From positions 28,615,115 through 28,679,114 of the forward strand of contig CALNVZ010003426.1 of the NCBI GenBank assembly GCA_940671915.1: a stretch of 64,000 bases of DNA, in the 5' to 3' direction. Of this stretch, positions 21,870 to 33,021 are shown piece by piece; position 1 is the stretch's first letter; every line of letters starts with the position of its first letter. Source of the stretch: Paracentrotus lividus. Lineage: Eukaryota > Echinodermata > Echinoidea > Camarodonta > Echinidae. The notes beneath the pieces were generated by a model, which worked only from the letters and a program-made list of their open reading frames with translations, searched no databases and was not told where the DNA came from. A program made the translations under genes and the position numbers.

Positions 21870-23880
21870 CTTTGGGTTTAAACCCTTCCAGGTCTTCAAG
21901 GGTACATGGTAAAATTAGGTGGGGGCATAACAGCAGGTGTTCCATGGTCTGCTCTTCCCCAACACTCACAATATGTCCGTCCTCGTTGTATACCCACTTT
22001 TTCAAAAAGACCTTACAGCGTCCTGTACCTGTGCCGAGATGGTTCAGACATGATCACGTTGGCCATTATGGCCTGGCGAAGGGATTCCTTTGCACTTACG
22101 AAAAGCCTGTGTGGCATTTGCTAGCGATGGTTGGTCCACATGGTTGGTCCACAGGGACACCCTAAGTTTGTGGGCAGAGCTATCAAGGGATACTGTAGAA
22201 TGGAGGATACAATTTCTTGACTTCAGTTTTGTTGGAAGGATTGTAATTGGGATGGAGACCCCCTCCTGTTTTGTCTTCAAAGGAATGTTCCTGTGAGGCA
22301 ATGCAGAGATCGTCAACATACAAGAAACTGTTTTGGGGTGTATTGGTTGGTCATTGGTATATATACACATTGAAGAGCAGAGAGGCAATGACATTCCCTT
22401 CTGGGAGATCATTTTCATCTTGTGCCATCAAGGCTGTTTTTTTTTTTCACCAATTCGTTGGTAAGTTATAAACACCTTTATAAACGACTAGTGATCAGTT
22501 CTTGTGCTAAATGGTTTAGCAGGTGATTAGTACAGCACCCAAGAACATATTATTCCGTCGCTCTTAAAGTCGCTCTTAACTTTAAGGACGACATGGTGAA
22601 ACCAGGTAGAACCGTCTATTTGATAGCAGGTTAGGAGTAGCTTGGTCAGCGTCACATCGTTTGCCATCTCAAAGAATTTACGGGTGAGAATTCTATGGTT
22701 TACAGTGTCATAGGTTGCTGGGAGGTCAACAAAAGCTATTCTGGTTATAAGCTCTTCCTAAAACCCATCCTCGATGTGCTCTGTGAGGTTCAGGAGTTGG
22801 CTAGTTCAGGAGTTTCCTGGCCGGAAAACTGTCTTTTAGTGTTCAGGAATGAGGAGGTCGTCATCAATGGGGAAATACGATTATAGCAAGTATGAGTCTT
22901 TCAAAGAGTTGCATGTACACGCATGACATAGTAGAGAGATGGGCATAGCTCTTACTCACTTAGGTATGGCTGGGTCTTTTCCCGGTTTAAGCAGGACAAC
23001 GACTTTTGATTTCCTCCATAGCTTCGGGAATGTATTGGTACTCAGGCAATTCAGCATGTCAAGCAGCCACTGAAGCGCAACAGGTCCAAGGTGATTGATC
23101 TGTTCGCAGAGGATGTCATCAATGCCTGCAGCATTGTTCGTCATGGTCTTGATACCATCACACAGGTTTTTCATACTGAAAGATCTTGTCAGGTCTGAGG
23201 GCTCTTGGAAGCATTCTTCAGCATCTTGGTGAAGCTTCGCTCTCCTGGAACAGTGATCAGGGTTTCCCTGACTGGTCACAAGGAGCTGGTGGGCAACTTG
23301 GTCAGCAGTGACTTGTGGTCTTGGTCTTGATAGCAGCGTTCATTCTAATATAGGCCCGATTGATTGATGCTGGGTGTGCGGAATTGGTTTCTCACATCGG
23401 TTGGCAATGTTGACACCCGGTCAGGGTTGTATCCGCGTCTCCATCATTCGCTGAGGAAGGAAGAGGGGGGCTTTGCATCATGAATGAGTACCATGTGACT
23501 TGCATCTGCCCAGTTTTCGACGAGTTTGCCGTCTCCATTGGTTTCTCTATATTCCCATGTAACATTAGTATTATTATTATTATTCTTATTTATTTGATCA
23601 AAAAGAATACATGTTTTATACAATACAATACAAGAGATGACATACAATGTAAAATCATGACATAATTATACAAAAGCACAAACAGAAAGATTACAAGAGA
23701 GAAATGAACAGTGCTACATGTTGGTCAGGGGTGACAAAAGCATAATGATGGCTGTTGAAGTCTTCAATAGCCACATTGATGTGTTCTCCAGATACTTCAT
23801 GGAGGAGGTTAAAAGTCTGATTCGGAGGTTTATAGGCAGAGCTTACAGAGAGATTGAATTTGGCTGGTTTAGGCAACACA
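21870..23880 (-). pseudogene. decayed LINE with endonuclease and RT segments
   Basis: Minus strand, 5' to 3': AIEDFNSHH (endonuclease, about 23,760), then after a break WEYRETNGDGKLVENWADAS and HDAKPPSSF (about 23,460-23,555). A pre-RT segment with NNAAGIDDILCEQINHLGP and VVVLLKPGKDPAIPK follows (22,956-23,279). The RT core remnants are LIPEH, LLNLTEHIEDGF-like and YDTVNHRIL, then NVYTNDQPIHP (about 22,350) and a C-terminal region to about 22,000. In-frame stops and frame changes occur throughout. It is a different family from the LINE at 12.6-14.7 kb. Confidence 0.75.
23560..23735. mobile_element. short insert splitting the LINE endonuclease
   Basis: The endonuclease match breaks after FNSHH (23,735 side) and resumes at WEYRETN (23,560 side). 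The roughly 170 bp between contains an ATT run (23,568-23,590) followed by TTTATACAATACAATACA, resembling a LINE/SINE 3' tail. The precise ends and target duplication are not resolved. Confidence 0.5.
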
Positions 23881-23929
23881 ATCTGCCCTAAATTGGAAGA
23901 AAATGAGACCTATCATTTGAGTAGCATAC

Positions 23930-24243
23930 ATTTTTTTTTAATTTAAAAATAGAGGGCGCTATAAACAAATATACAAATTATCTTGACATTTTTGTCCTGC
24001 AATATAATAAAACAATATTTAGTAAAGTTCCAGAGACATTCAAACATTAATTAGCTGACTAAAAGTGTAGTTTTACACATTTTTAGAGGAAAATTCTGTA
24101 TTTTGGCGGCCATTTTGTATGACGTCACATATCTCAAAATGCTCAATGCTGACAGAGTGTCAGCAATCGGTTTCTTCATATTGAAGGTTTAGACAATCAT
24201 AACCCGTTGAAAAAAAAACTATAGACGCCAAAACAAGGTACAT
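23930..24243 (-). repeat. right arm of long inverted repeat
   Basis: Reverse complement of the arm at 20,371-20,735, with roughly 80 percent or better identity by eye across about 330 bp. It contains the same GACGTCAC and ATTTTGTATGACGTCA blocks and ends in CTATAGACGCCAAAACAAG. It lies about 60 bp from mucin-tract exon 23. Confidence 0.75.
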
Positions 24244-24303
24244 CGAGTTGGCGGCTAGACTAAATAGAGCACCCACAATATTTGATATTTCTTCCTGTCT
24301 TAC

Positions 24304-24402
24304 TTGTAACAGGTGTAGAAGTGTCAGATGTACCTGTAGACCCAGGTGTAGCAGGTGATGCATGTGTAGATGTTTGAGGTGTAGCAGTAGAACCTGGTGT
24401 AG
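24304..24402 (-). CDS. MUC4-like gene, exon 23: Ser/Thr/Pro-rich linker
   Basis: The 99-bp phase 1-1 exon reads ATPGSTATPQTSTHASP then ATPGSTGTSDTSTPVT. Almost half of the residues are Ser or Thr with interspersed Pro and there is no Cys, as expected for an O-glycosylated mucin tract. Acceptor is ATCAG and donor is GTAAGA. It lies between the calcium-binding EGF at 26,029-26,160 and the repeat exon at 19,004-19,228. Confidence 0.75.
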
Positions 24403-24751
24403 CTGATTCCATGGTTGTAATAATTACTGATGATTTTAATTTATAGACAGCAAAAATATCTTTGTTAATAAGCAATGCCCAATTTCTACCCTATATTGGT
24501 CTTGAAGAAACATTCATATATTGAGGGAGATACCACATATTTCTCAAACAAGTCGCATATTGCCACGATGTGGTATCTCCAGAAATTAGAGCCAGTCAAT
24601 ATGTATCATTCCCTGTTCAACTCAATAAGCCACATTTGAAAGGAAATACGAAAAGTTTGCTTGATTTAAACTGGGTATTTGTCATATTTTCCCCCCAGCA
24701 ATCTGAGATGAACCATTGTGACGTATGTTTTAATTGATTGTCTTACTCTTC

Positions 24752-25264
24752 AGCCCCGATCACACCTTTGCGTTTTGGGGCTGCGTTTTACCTCGTTAGC
24801 CGAACGCAGCCTTGAGGCAGCCCTACGAGGCTGCAATCACACTGTTGCGGTTAGAGCTCGATGTAGCTCGTACCCGGTTTGCTTGCATTTCACCACGCTC
24901 TAGCTCGCTTTCCCTCGGAGCAGTACGATTCAATACGATTCAATACGAAGTTTGCTCGCACCATTGCGTGTGTACCTCGTTCACTGTTGCTCGCTAGCCG
25001 CTCGATCTAGCTAGTCTCACCTCGATTCACTGCGCACTACATTGTAACTCGCTAAACCTTTTGTTGCGTTCGAGCTCGTTCAGTTGCTAATGTTTGAAAA
25101 AATTTCAAACTTCCGCAACTGAACGCAAGGCCTTTGCGTCCGCCTGCCTATTTACCTCGTTCTAGCTCGTTTTAGCTCGTTGTGTTGCCTTTGACTGCGT
25201 TCGTCTGCGTTTGGGCAATTCGCAGCCGAACGCAGTCCCAAAACGCAAAGGTGTGATCGGGGCT
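24752..25264. mobile_element. 513-bp TIR element with AGCTCG repeats
   Basis: AGCCCCGATCACACCTTTGC at the left is mirrored at the right by GCAAAGGTGTGATCGGGGCT. The terminal repeat continues inward through GTTTTGGG...CGCAGCC-type sequence for about 35 bp. The interior is GC-richer than its surroundings and carries many AGCTCG / GCTCGTT units. No coding potential is recognised and the target duplication is unclear. It lies in the intron between EGF exon 22 and exon 23. Confidence 0.75.
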
Positions 25265-26028
25265 TTAGTATTTTAAATTGCATCATCTTACAATTACATG
25301 TAGGACCCCCTTCCAGACAAAATATGGATATAATGGACCGATCATTTAGCACAGAGGCACAAAAGGAATTTAACAATGTATGAATATAAATGCACCTTGT
25401 CATACAACTGAGCCACTGTGACATATTTTGTGATGGCCTAATCAATAAATGTAACACGTAACTTCGTTATGTCGGGGCCAATTTTTAAAACAAATCTGTA
25501 CGTTTGTCTTTGCATTCTATCCGCTACAACAATTCTTCAAATTTAATTCTTTTATCAGATGCCCATGTTAATGCTGCTTATTTAAGTGGAGGTTTTGGGA
25601 GTAAAAGTGCAGATTTCGTTGGTTTGTGAATGACAACAAAGCAGACAAAACAACAAAGAAAAATGTTATTCGTGGAGATCCTAATTAACGAATCTCTGCG
25701 ATTAATTTGTGATGCCACTTCATGTTCTTATATATTATTCAAAAAAAAAAATAAACACTGAAATCAATTATTACGTAACAATAAAATACATTATTATGCT
25801 GACAGGAAATTCCAAATATCTCGGTCACATATGATGGATTGATACTCCCATGAAACTTTTATCCGCTCCTTGTTCAATAATTAAGTACACTTACGAAATT
25901 CCTAACATTGAGTCTTAATTTTAATAGTTAATGACTTAATTCTAATCCTATTCAAAAATCTAATTCCTGCCCATTCAACCCCCTTTGACAAATTGAATGT
26001 TGGATCATATTACAGATTGCTCTCTTAC

Positions 26029-26160
26029 CAGTACATGTGGAGCTATCATTAGCCAGTTCATATCCATCGATACACGAGCAGATGTAGGAGCCAATAGAGT
26101 TATTGCACATTCCGTTCGTAGAATCACAGACAGATACATTTCCAGAACATTCATCAATAT
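26029..26160 (-). CDS. MUC4-like gene, exon 22: calcium-binding EGF
   Basis: The exon reads DIDECSGNVSVCDSTNGMC then NNSIGSYICSCIDGYELAND and ends SSTCTG. It has the DIDEC start and six cysteines; NVS and NNS are sequons. Splice sites are acceptor ATTAG and donor GTAAGA, both phase 1. The exon's first 30 bp and upstream intron are duplicated at 26,290-26,376. Confidence 0.9.
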
Positions 26161-26289
26161 CTAATTAGAAATAATTGAACATGTTGAATATTAGTAAATT
26201 GGTTGGAAACTATATTCCAGAAGTATGATCTCATTTAGGAGCGTTCCAAAATAGCTTATATTATAATAATCTCCTATATATAAAACCGG

Positions 26290-26376
26290 CAACAGATACA
26301 TTTCCAGAACATTCATCAATATCTTATTAAAAATATTTGAAAATGTTGAATATTAGTAAAATGATTGGAAACTACA
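26290..26376 (-). pseudogene. partial duplicate of EGF exon 22 and its acceptor
   Basis: ACAGATACATTTCCAGAAC and the following ATTCATCAATATCT repeat 26,131-26,160. The flanking intron (AATGTTGAATATTAGTAAA, TTGGAAACTA) is also duplicated. The copy holds only the 5' end of the exon (DIDECSGN), with the AG acceptor changed to AA, so it cannot be a functional exon. It is cut off at 26,376 by a sequence starting CACTGCCCACC. Confidence 0.8.
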
Positions 26377-26420
26377 CTGCCCACCAAAAGTTTGGGTACA
26401 CCTGATACCAGCTATGTTTA
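26377..26420 (+). mobile_element. Tc1/mariner-type terminus
   Basis: After a TA, CACTGCCCACCAAAAGTTTG resembles the terminal inverted repeat of Tc1/mariner elements. It replaces the expected continuation of the duplicated intron (TATATTCCAG at 26,213). The opposite terminus was not found in the window, so the extent of the element to the right is unknown. Confidence 0.5.
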
Positions 26421-27378
26421 GGATCATTTTAAGGCATTTTCTGTCCAGTATTTCAGTCCAAAAGATGTTAAAGTACAAAAAATACATTATGCAACCATAC
26501 TTTATGATTATCACACCAAAGTTTCATTGGAATTCAGAAATTAGTCAAACATATGCAAAAATTCATGGATGAGTGATCACAATTTTAAGAATTATGTTCA
26601 CACCTCGAAAAATGGTAAAATCCAACAATTTTATTTAAAGAATTGCCATCAGATATTATCAACATCACTGACACATTTTGTGAGAACATGAGCACTATTC
26701 GTCGTGTCATGGACGAGCGAGCACACTTTAAAGGCGAGTTTTGTGACTTTTGCCATGACATATTTTCCTTTAATGTGTGTTTATTCATGCATTACACTAA
26801 GGTTTTATTTCGTATTCGCACATAAGTTAGTCGATGAGTGTATAAACATAACTGCCAAATGATATTACTCAACACCCTTTTGTTAAAAAGTTCCAGGATG
26901 TTGATTTAGGGTTTGTTTTTGCCCTAAAATTGTACACAATGTCAATGGACAGAATATTAAAACTTCAACAAAATTGAAATTCGGCTTAATTTCATTGATA
27001 ATTTTTCTTAATTCTACTGACAGTTTTTTTCACGAAACTTGGTACAGAACTTTATAATGGTACTTATTAACAGGAACAAATGCTAAGTTGAGAATCTGAC
27101 GAGGCACGTGGTGGGGCCAAAGCTCTGAAATTTCTTCTTATTTGCAGATTTTTTAAAATATCTTCTGCTCACTGAAGCATAAAGCGCTAGAATTTTCGTG
27201 AAACTCAAATCAAATGAACTATCCAAGAAGGTCTGTGACAATTATCCAAAGAAAGCAATTGAATTTTAGTCCACAAATTAAAAATTGGCTGTTCATATAT
27301 ATCACGTGTTCATTGAAGCGAGAATTTTTGATAAAATGCCATTGCATAATTTGAAAAAAATTATTTGACATACATATG

Positions 27379-28453
27379 GCCGTGTGTTATAAGTTCGCCG
27401 CCTTTTGCGTTACATGCTAATTTGACTACAAACGGAACCTTTTTCACTTTAAAGACCTGTATCTCGAAAAGTATACATCCTACTATATCAAAACTATACA
27501 TTTTCTGAAAGGAAATTCATCAAGGAATCTAAATCTGCATTGCAAAATTATACCAGGTGCAAGATAAAAAAGTTATTCTGAAAAAACTCAGAAAATTGTT
27601 AATTTTTTTTAATTTTCATATTTTTATCATCAAGTCATCTATTACCAGCCAAATCGTAATGATATTATTATATTATGATAGAGAATATTCAGACCTTTCA
27701 AATGAGGTATAATTCATTATGGTTTACAATTTTAGAATGAAAAATATAAAGATCCGAAATTTAGCCCCGAAAATATAATTTTTTTCATATTCATGAGGGG
27801 GTTGAGTCCTGTCAAGTACTGTTGCACCATCAAACACATTGTTTAAGTGATATGATGGTATAAAGCAGTTTATAAGCTTCAATTTGGTGCAAAATTTACA
27901 AAAATAGGCTAAAATTCGGCAGAGATATTGCAGTTTCCCCAACGGTACTGAAATATCTCTCATTCCCAATGACTGTGTACAGGAGGCATTGCTTTTTTAA
28001 GTCAAATAATGATTGTTGGGTCTTCCTGGGTACTATTGTGACATCAAACTTTTTGTTCAGTGATTTTATGGTATAAAGCAGTTTATAAGCTTTAGTTTGG
28101 TACCAAATTTACAGTCATAAGCCAAAATTTGGCAGAGAAATTTAAGTTTTCCCCAAATCAACCACAAAATGTGAAATTTCCCATTGACTTTGTACAGGCG
28201 GCGCCACTTCCGGCGGCGCCGCTTCCGGCACCACCCCTACTGTCCTAAACTTAAACTATAATAACTCCACCAGAATGTGACCTACAACAATGAAACTTTA
28301 CAGGGAGCTAGCACTGTAACATAGCTTCAAAATTAGATCAAATTTGTTACATGACCTTTCTTACTTTGGAAAATATCAACAAATTAATGCTGAAAAATAG
28401 CAAAAAGCGTAATAGCACCACCCTATTTGGGTGGCGAGTTCATAACACACGAC
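27379..28453. mobile_element. TIR element (GTGTGTTATAAGTTCGCCGCC ends)
   Basis: GTGTGTTATAAGTTCGCCGC near 27,382 is mirrored by GTGGCGAGTTCATAACACAC near 28,431-28,450. The interior of about 1.05 kb contains a roughly 220-bp tandem duplication (27,780-28,200) that shares ATGGTATAAAGCAGTTTATA and a GTGTACAGG...GGC end. No coding frame is recognised. Confidence 0.65.
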
Positions 28454-28779
28454 TATATAACAAAAAAATTTGTTGATAAAATGATTTTCATCACACAAAA
28501 GGGAAACATACTTACCTAATAAATTTGAAAATCTTCTTTTTTTATTAAGTGTTCATTCAACCGTGAATTGATTGATATTGTTTAAAACACTTTTCGAGAA
28601 TGCATATTCCGTCATAATCAATAATTTTTAAAAGCAAAAAATTTGTAAAAATTTTACCTCATGCTCATCCAACCGTGAAATTTAATGCAAAAGTCATTTG
28701 GTGTGTTAGAAATTAAGTACAACAAGCCTTTTACTTTTTTTGTTGTGTATGTATTTGGGAGTGGTAATTCCCTAAAAAT

Positions 28780-28950
28780 TGTTAGTGCATGTGTGTGAGG
28801 GTGTGTTTGTTGAGGGTGTGGGTGTGTATGTATTCTGTTGTGAATAAGACATGGTATGTGCATGTGTATATGTGTGTGAAGGGTCTATGTGGGTGTGTGT
28901 GGTGAGGTTTTTGGTGTGTATGTGGTTTGTGTATGTGTAAATGAGGGTAC
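28780..28950 (+). repeat. imperfect TG-rich minisatellite
   Basis: Long imperfect runs of GTGTGTGTG/GTATGTG type give long but meaningless His/Thr frames on the minus strand. A related block with the same GGTTTGTGTATGTGTAAATG core is at 49,240-49,430. Confidence 0.8.
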
Positions 28951-29222
28951 GTGTGGGTGCGTTCGTGAAAGCTCGATGACCGCTGTACAGTGTAGATGCG
29001 CTCAAAAAAACTGTTGCCAAATTTCACGGCAAGTTCCCAAATGTGCCTTATATCTCACAGCGTGGTAATCTAAACTTGAGGACATTGCAACAGAGTGTAC
29101 AGCGTTGGACGTAAATAAGTCTCACGCATTCTGCGGGAGACTCACACATTTATGATCTGTCTCACAATCTCACGCAGAACACCCATTTTCTCACGCAAAT
29201 ATAAAATTGTGTTTGAACAAAC

Positions 29223-29342
29223 CTGTACAATTGTATCCTGCTCCATCCAACACGTATCCTTCTGAGCATGCACATGAGTACCCTCCTTCCTCGTTGTTAC
29301 AAATGTCCTGGCAGTCATGGACACCAATACACTCATCAATAT
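29223..29342 (-). CDS. MUC4-like gene, exon 21: calcium-binding EGF
   Basis: The exon reads DIDECIGVHDCQDICNNEE then GGYSCACSEGYVLDGAGYNC. Spacing C-x4-C-x3-C resembles the fibulin/LDLR class of calcium-binding EGF. Acceptor is AACAG and donor is GTTTGT, both phase 1. Confidence 0.9.
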
Positions 29343-29505
29343 CTGTTTATCAAAGTGCAATTTAAAATTTCTTGAGACATTTGTAGCATAATCAGAAGCA
29401 GTGTAATGTTCCAAACTCTTTGGAAATGCACTGCAATGTTTTTTTTTAGATCCTTGATTAATGTAGTTACTACTAGTAATTTTCTCCTTTAATTCTGTCC
29501 TTTAA

Positions 29506-30245
29506 CCCTAAAAAGACTGGGCTATTTTGACACACATAAAGACTGGGGGGGGGGGGCTCATTCAGACCCCCCCCCTAAGATCTCTGCCGTTGAGCGCGCT
29601 ATCGTGCCGAAAATTGGCACGCGTGTTACCCACGGCATCCTCTCCAAAACTGAAGAGTCATATTCTCCCAAAAATTTCACTACTAATTAATTATGCTAAT
29701 TTATGCATAAAATCAAAGATTTGCTCTAATTAATTAAATAAAGCCCTAAAAGTGCTAAATTTTGGTTTACAGGCTCTTTGTAGGCTTCTGGTGAAATGTA
29801 TTTTTTTTTAAATTCTGTATCAAGATTTTTTTCTTATGTATTATATAGTTTTTAAAATTTCTTACGTATTTCTTTGTTTTTTATTGTTTTTTTTATGAAA
29901 CGCATTGGTGACACTATTTCAATCATAAACAACCTTAAATTAATTGATTTTAATCAGTTAAAGAGAAAATAATGATACATTTATGAATTTTGGCTAATAA
30001 CACAATTTGCATTGGATTTGTACACAAAATCACGTATTTGAGCAACTTTGGGTCTGACGCATGGTTACAAAATGTTACATAATTTCGGAACCGCGTACCC
30101 GGGCGTCACAAATTTGGTCTCAAAAGACAAAAAAAAAAATAGTCATGAAGTCTCAGCAAATTTTTTTTTCGCGTTGCGAAGTTATCACGAAAAATGTCGA
30201 GGGGGGGGGGGGCTGAATGAGCCCCCCCCCCCAGTCTTTTTAGGG
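29506..30245 (+). mobile_element. complete piggyBac-type MITE with G/C-run ends
   Basis: TTAA (29,502-29,505) then CCCTAAAAAGACTGGG starts the element; CCCAGTCTTTTTAGGG then TTAA (30,246-30,249) ends it. The subterminal parts are G-run/spacer/C-run hairpins, at 29,545-29,574 (left) and 30,200-30,232 (right). The 740-bp interior is non-coding. TTAA duplication plus CCCT...AGGG termini are the piggyBac signature (CCYT...ARGG), so a piggyBac transposase could mobilise it. It is the reference for at least eight partial copies in this window. Confidence 0.85.
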
Positions 30246-30808
30246 TTAATAAAGACACTTTGTTATTATATTTGGTTTATAAACTTTTAAACTTGTTAAT
30301 GATTACAATATAATTACATATATGAAGGATTTTTTTAATCATAAGCACGAATTGGAAAAAAAAAATGCTGATATCGCACAAATGACATTTAAAAAAAAAG
30401 GGTAATTTCACCATTACACAATAGAATAATAACAATAACTAATTAAACATAATTAGGAACAAAATATTAATCAATATGAACATTTATACGGAAAACAAGA
30501 ACATGCTATATCATACCATACTATTTTTGGTTCGACGTATTGCCGCTTCTACAAAATAAAGTTTGATAATTAGGATGAAATAGCACAACCCTTTGGTTCC
30601 ATTACACCTATTTTTTTCTCTCTTTCTATATTTGAATATGCATTAGATACAATGATCATGGCGTAGGTGTGTCTGTGAGCCATAAGTAGTCACATATTGT
30701 ACTCGATGGGGCTGGTATACAATAACAATGAGTATACACAAAACTAAACTAATTCTAGTCAGTTTGTTCATCAAATTACACCCGAGTCTTTAGCTTGGAA
30801 CAATTTAC

Positions 30809-30931
30809 CTGTGCATGAGTCTGTCCCATCTCCTTCAAAGCCCATGTTACACATGCAGTAGAAGCTTCCATCAGTATTAGTACAGTTGCCATTTCTGCAT
30901 GCAGCATCATACTCCATGCATTCGTTCACGT
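30809..30931 (-). CDS. MUC4-like gene, exon 20: calcium-binding EGF
   Basis: The exon reads DVNECMEYDAACRNGNCTN then TDGSFYCMCNMGFEGDGTD and ends SCTG. It has the DVNEC start and the C-x-N-T-x-G-S-F-x-C hydroxylation-type pattern. Acceptor is TTTAG and donor is GTAAAT, both phase 1. It follows SEA-like domain 1. Confidence 0.9.
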
Positions 30932-31209
30932 CTAAAGCATGAATTGCATTCAAAGAAGCATTTCAAATTGATGACCATTTAATATTGTATTTTACAAAGG
31001 CTGTCAAGCGTATGGGAATGGAGGGGGGGGGGGGGTTAGAACTCACTGAACATGACAAAAAAACATAGTATGAGTTAAAATTGCTGTGAAAATCATTTGT
31101 GTCTAATCAAACAAACAGAAACTGCAACTGTAACCAATTTCTTTATTTCTGAAATTCATTTCATCAGTATCTTTAATACAAAGAGTTACATGTGTACATA
31201 TACATAGAA

Positions 31210-31372
31210 TTAGCAGCTTAATTATTTATTACACATTCTTTTTGGGAATAATTGACAATATTTTTGCTGTTTTTTTGTCGTGATCGTGCGTTCGACAGCT
31301 GAGATCTCCTGGATCGGGGGGGGGGGGGAGAGCAAATCCACCTTGGCCAAAAAGACCATGGCCCTTTTAGGG
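31210..31372 (-). mobile_element. piggyBac-type MITE, left end, reversed
   Basis: AGGG then TTAA (31,373-31,376) forms the terminus. Inside are CCCTTTTAGGG-type sequence, a G-run at 31,316-31,328, GAGATCT, GATCGTGCG and an AATTAT tract. These correspond to the left end of 29,506-30,245 read backwards. The other end is missing or decayed. Confidence 0.6.
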
Positions 31373-31480
31373 TTAAATAAGTATTATAGTGCGGACATTC
31401 CATACATCAGAAACCGATGTCACTGAATCAAAACATTATATAATCTATTTGTTATGACCTTCCAACAATCAAAATCTCAC

Positions 31481-31697
31481 CTGGTTCCGCAATGCGATTA
31501 TTTGAACCAAATGTTCCCGAAGGCGGAAGAGCGTTGGTGAACATGCCTTTTACGAAGGATGAGGTTACGCCCTCTTGAAACGTGTCTACTCTGAACTCAA
31601 CAAAGGCGTACATGCCGATGATAGTAGAGTTAGTCAGTACAACTGCAACTAGGTTATTGCCATCATTTAATACCGTACCATTCAAGAGCGCAAACAC
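31481..31697 (-). CDS. MUC4-like gene, exon 19: SEA-like domain 1, C-terminal half
   Basis: The exon reads VFALLNGTVLNDGNNLVAVV, then LTNSTIIGMYAFVEFRVDTF and ends NRIAEPG. The alternating hydrophobic strand MYAFVEFRVDTF matches the post-cleavage strand of SEA domains, but the loop is NSTII rather than GSVVV, so self-cleavage is not expected here. It enters in phase 0 and leaves in phase 1 (donor GTGAGA), the same pattern as the SEA-2 half at 12,116-12,347. Confidence 0.7.
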
Positions 31698-31739
31698 CTG
31701 TAATCATGGAAACATATTATAGAATACCCCAAAATGAAC

Positions 31740-33021
31740 AGAAAATTACCCAGGAAATATTACAGATAAGAATATATATATTTTTTTTTATATTACAAAT
31801 TAACACAATATCAAACTGATTGTTCACAAAAGAGCTTGCAAAGTAAATTAAACATGATATGGAATATTGATGATAAAAAAGGGACATATTCTATATTCAT
31901 AAAGTAATTATTATTATTTTTTTTTTGACCTATTAAAAAAAAAAAAAAGCAAACCAAGAAGCGTATAGACAGTAGTTAGTGTTCAGTGGTTCACGGCACG
32001 ACCGCCTGGCTTGGTCGCGAACTAGATTGCTACGCAATTAATGTAAAAAAAAAGTTTGCCTAAAGTTTGAATATGTTTGTAAAGCAGTCGACTGTAGTAT
32101 AAAACTTTCCCTAATGCAAAAATTTCCCTAAAACCTCCTAACAAAACAGCTGCCGCACCTCGGAGCATGTTGTGAAAAACAGTTTTAAAGAAACATACAA
32201 GACACTGCCCATGGATGCAATCTAGCAATGGGACGGACAAAGATATCGTTGGACCCAGCAACCCCGACCACATTGAACAGCATGAAGTCATGCTTAGGTA
32301 CAATGTTGCCCGAATTCTTGAACGATACACAAATGTAAACCCGGCTATAAATGTCCACTTTTTCCTAAAAGCCCAATGTTTAATGGTAGCATTTTCTTTC
32401 TAGCCTTCTTTATTTAAATAATCAATTGGCATACATGTACACAAGTACCCTACATTGCATATATTCTAAAATTTTAAAGTAATATTGTTGTTTTAAAAAT
32501 TGTTCAATCTTTGTTTACTTCCGATAATCATAAATGTAGTCTTATCAACATTCAAATAAATGTTTAACATTTTCTCCTGCAACAAACATCATTAAAATCT
32601 CTCTGCAAACTCATTTGTACATCATAAATGATTGGTCCACTTAAGTGTTGTATGGTCGGCATACATTACAATTTTTTTAGCATCCAAACTATCATCAGTA
32701 TAACAAAATATCTATATTAACCGTATCGAAAACGCATATCAAATCAATGACAATAGCTCCTGCAATGATTCAAGGAAGGTATCATTACAAAGGCGGGGAG
32801 TTCGTCTTCAATTATATGTTACACTTGAATTGCAAGACTAGATAAGTTCAGAGTATAGCCCTTTTAAAAGTGAAGTACCCTTTTTATATGCACTGTCAAC
32901 CATGAGCAAAACTGCCATTAACTTACTACAGCTATCAATTTCATCATCTCCCTGAGAGGGCTTTTATTAATCAGAAAGGAAAGAATACTATTAATGGAAA
33001 AAAAAAAATCAGTAAACTAAC
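31740..33021. other. intron within SEA-like domain 1
   Basis: T-run and A-run near 31,918-31,950, AT-rich sequence, and no recognised coding region. Short frames at 32,022-32,403 lie on both strands and match nothing I know. Confidence 0.45.

Noticed and set aside
21872-22471. plus-strand frames of 68-97 codons at 21.9-22.5 kb
   Set aside because: They are antisense shadows of the decayed LINE reverse transcriptase on the minus strand.
28654-29027. Thr/His-rich open frames
   Set aside because: They are translations of the TG-rich minisatellite in three frames, as are those at 49,180-49,449.
31980-32060. possible tRNA-like segment (GGTTCACGGCACGACC...)
   Set aside because: A GGTTC string is present but no cloverleaf with acceptor stem could be drawn by eye.
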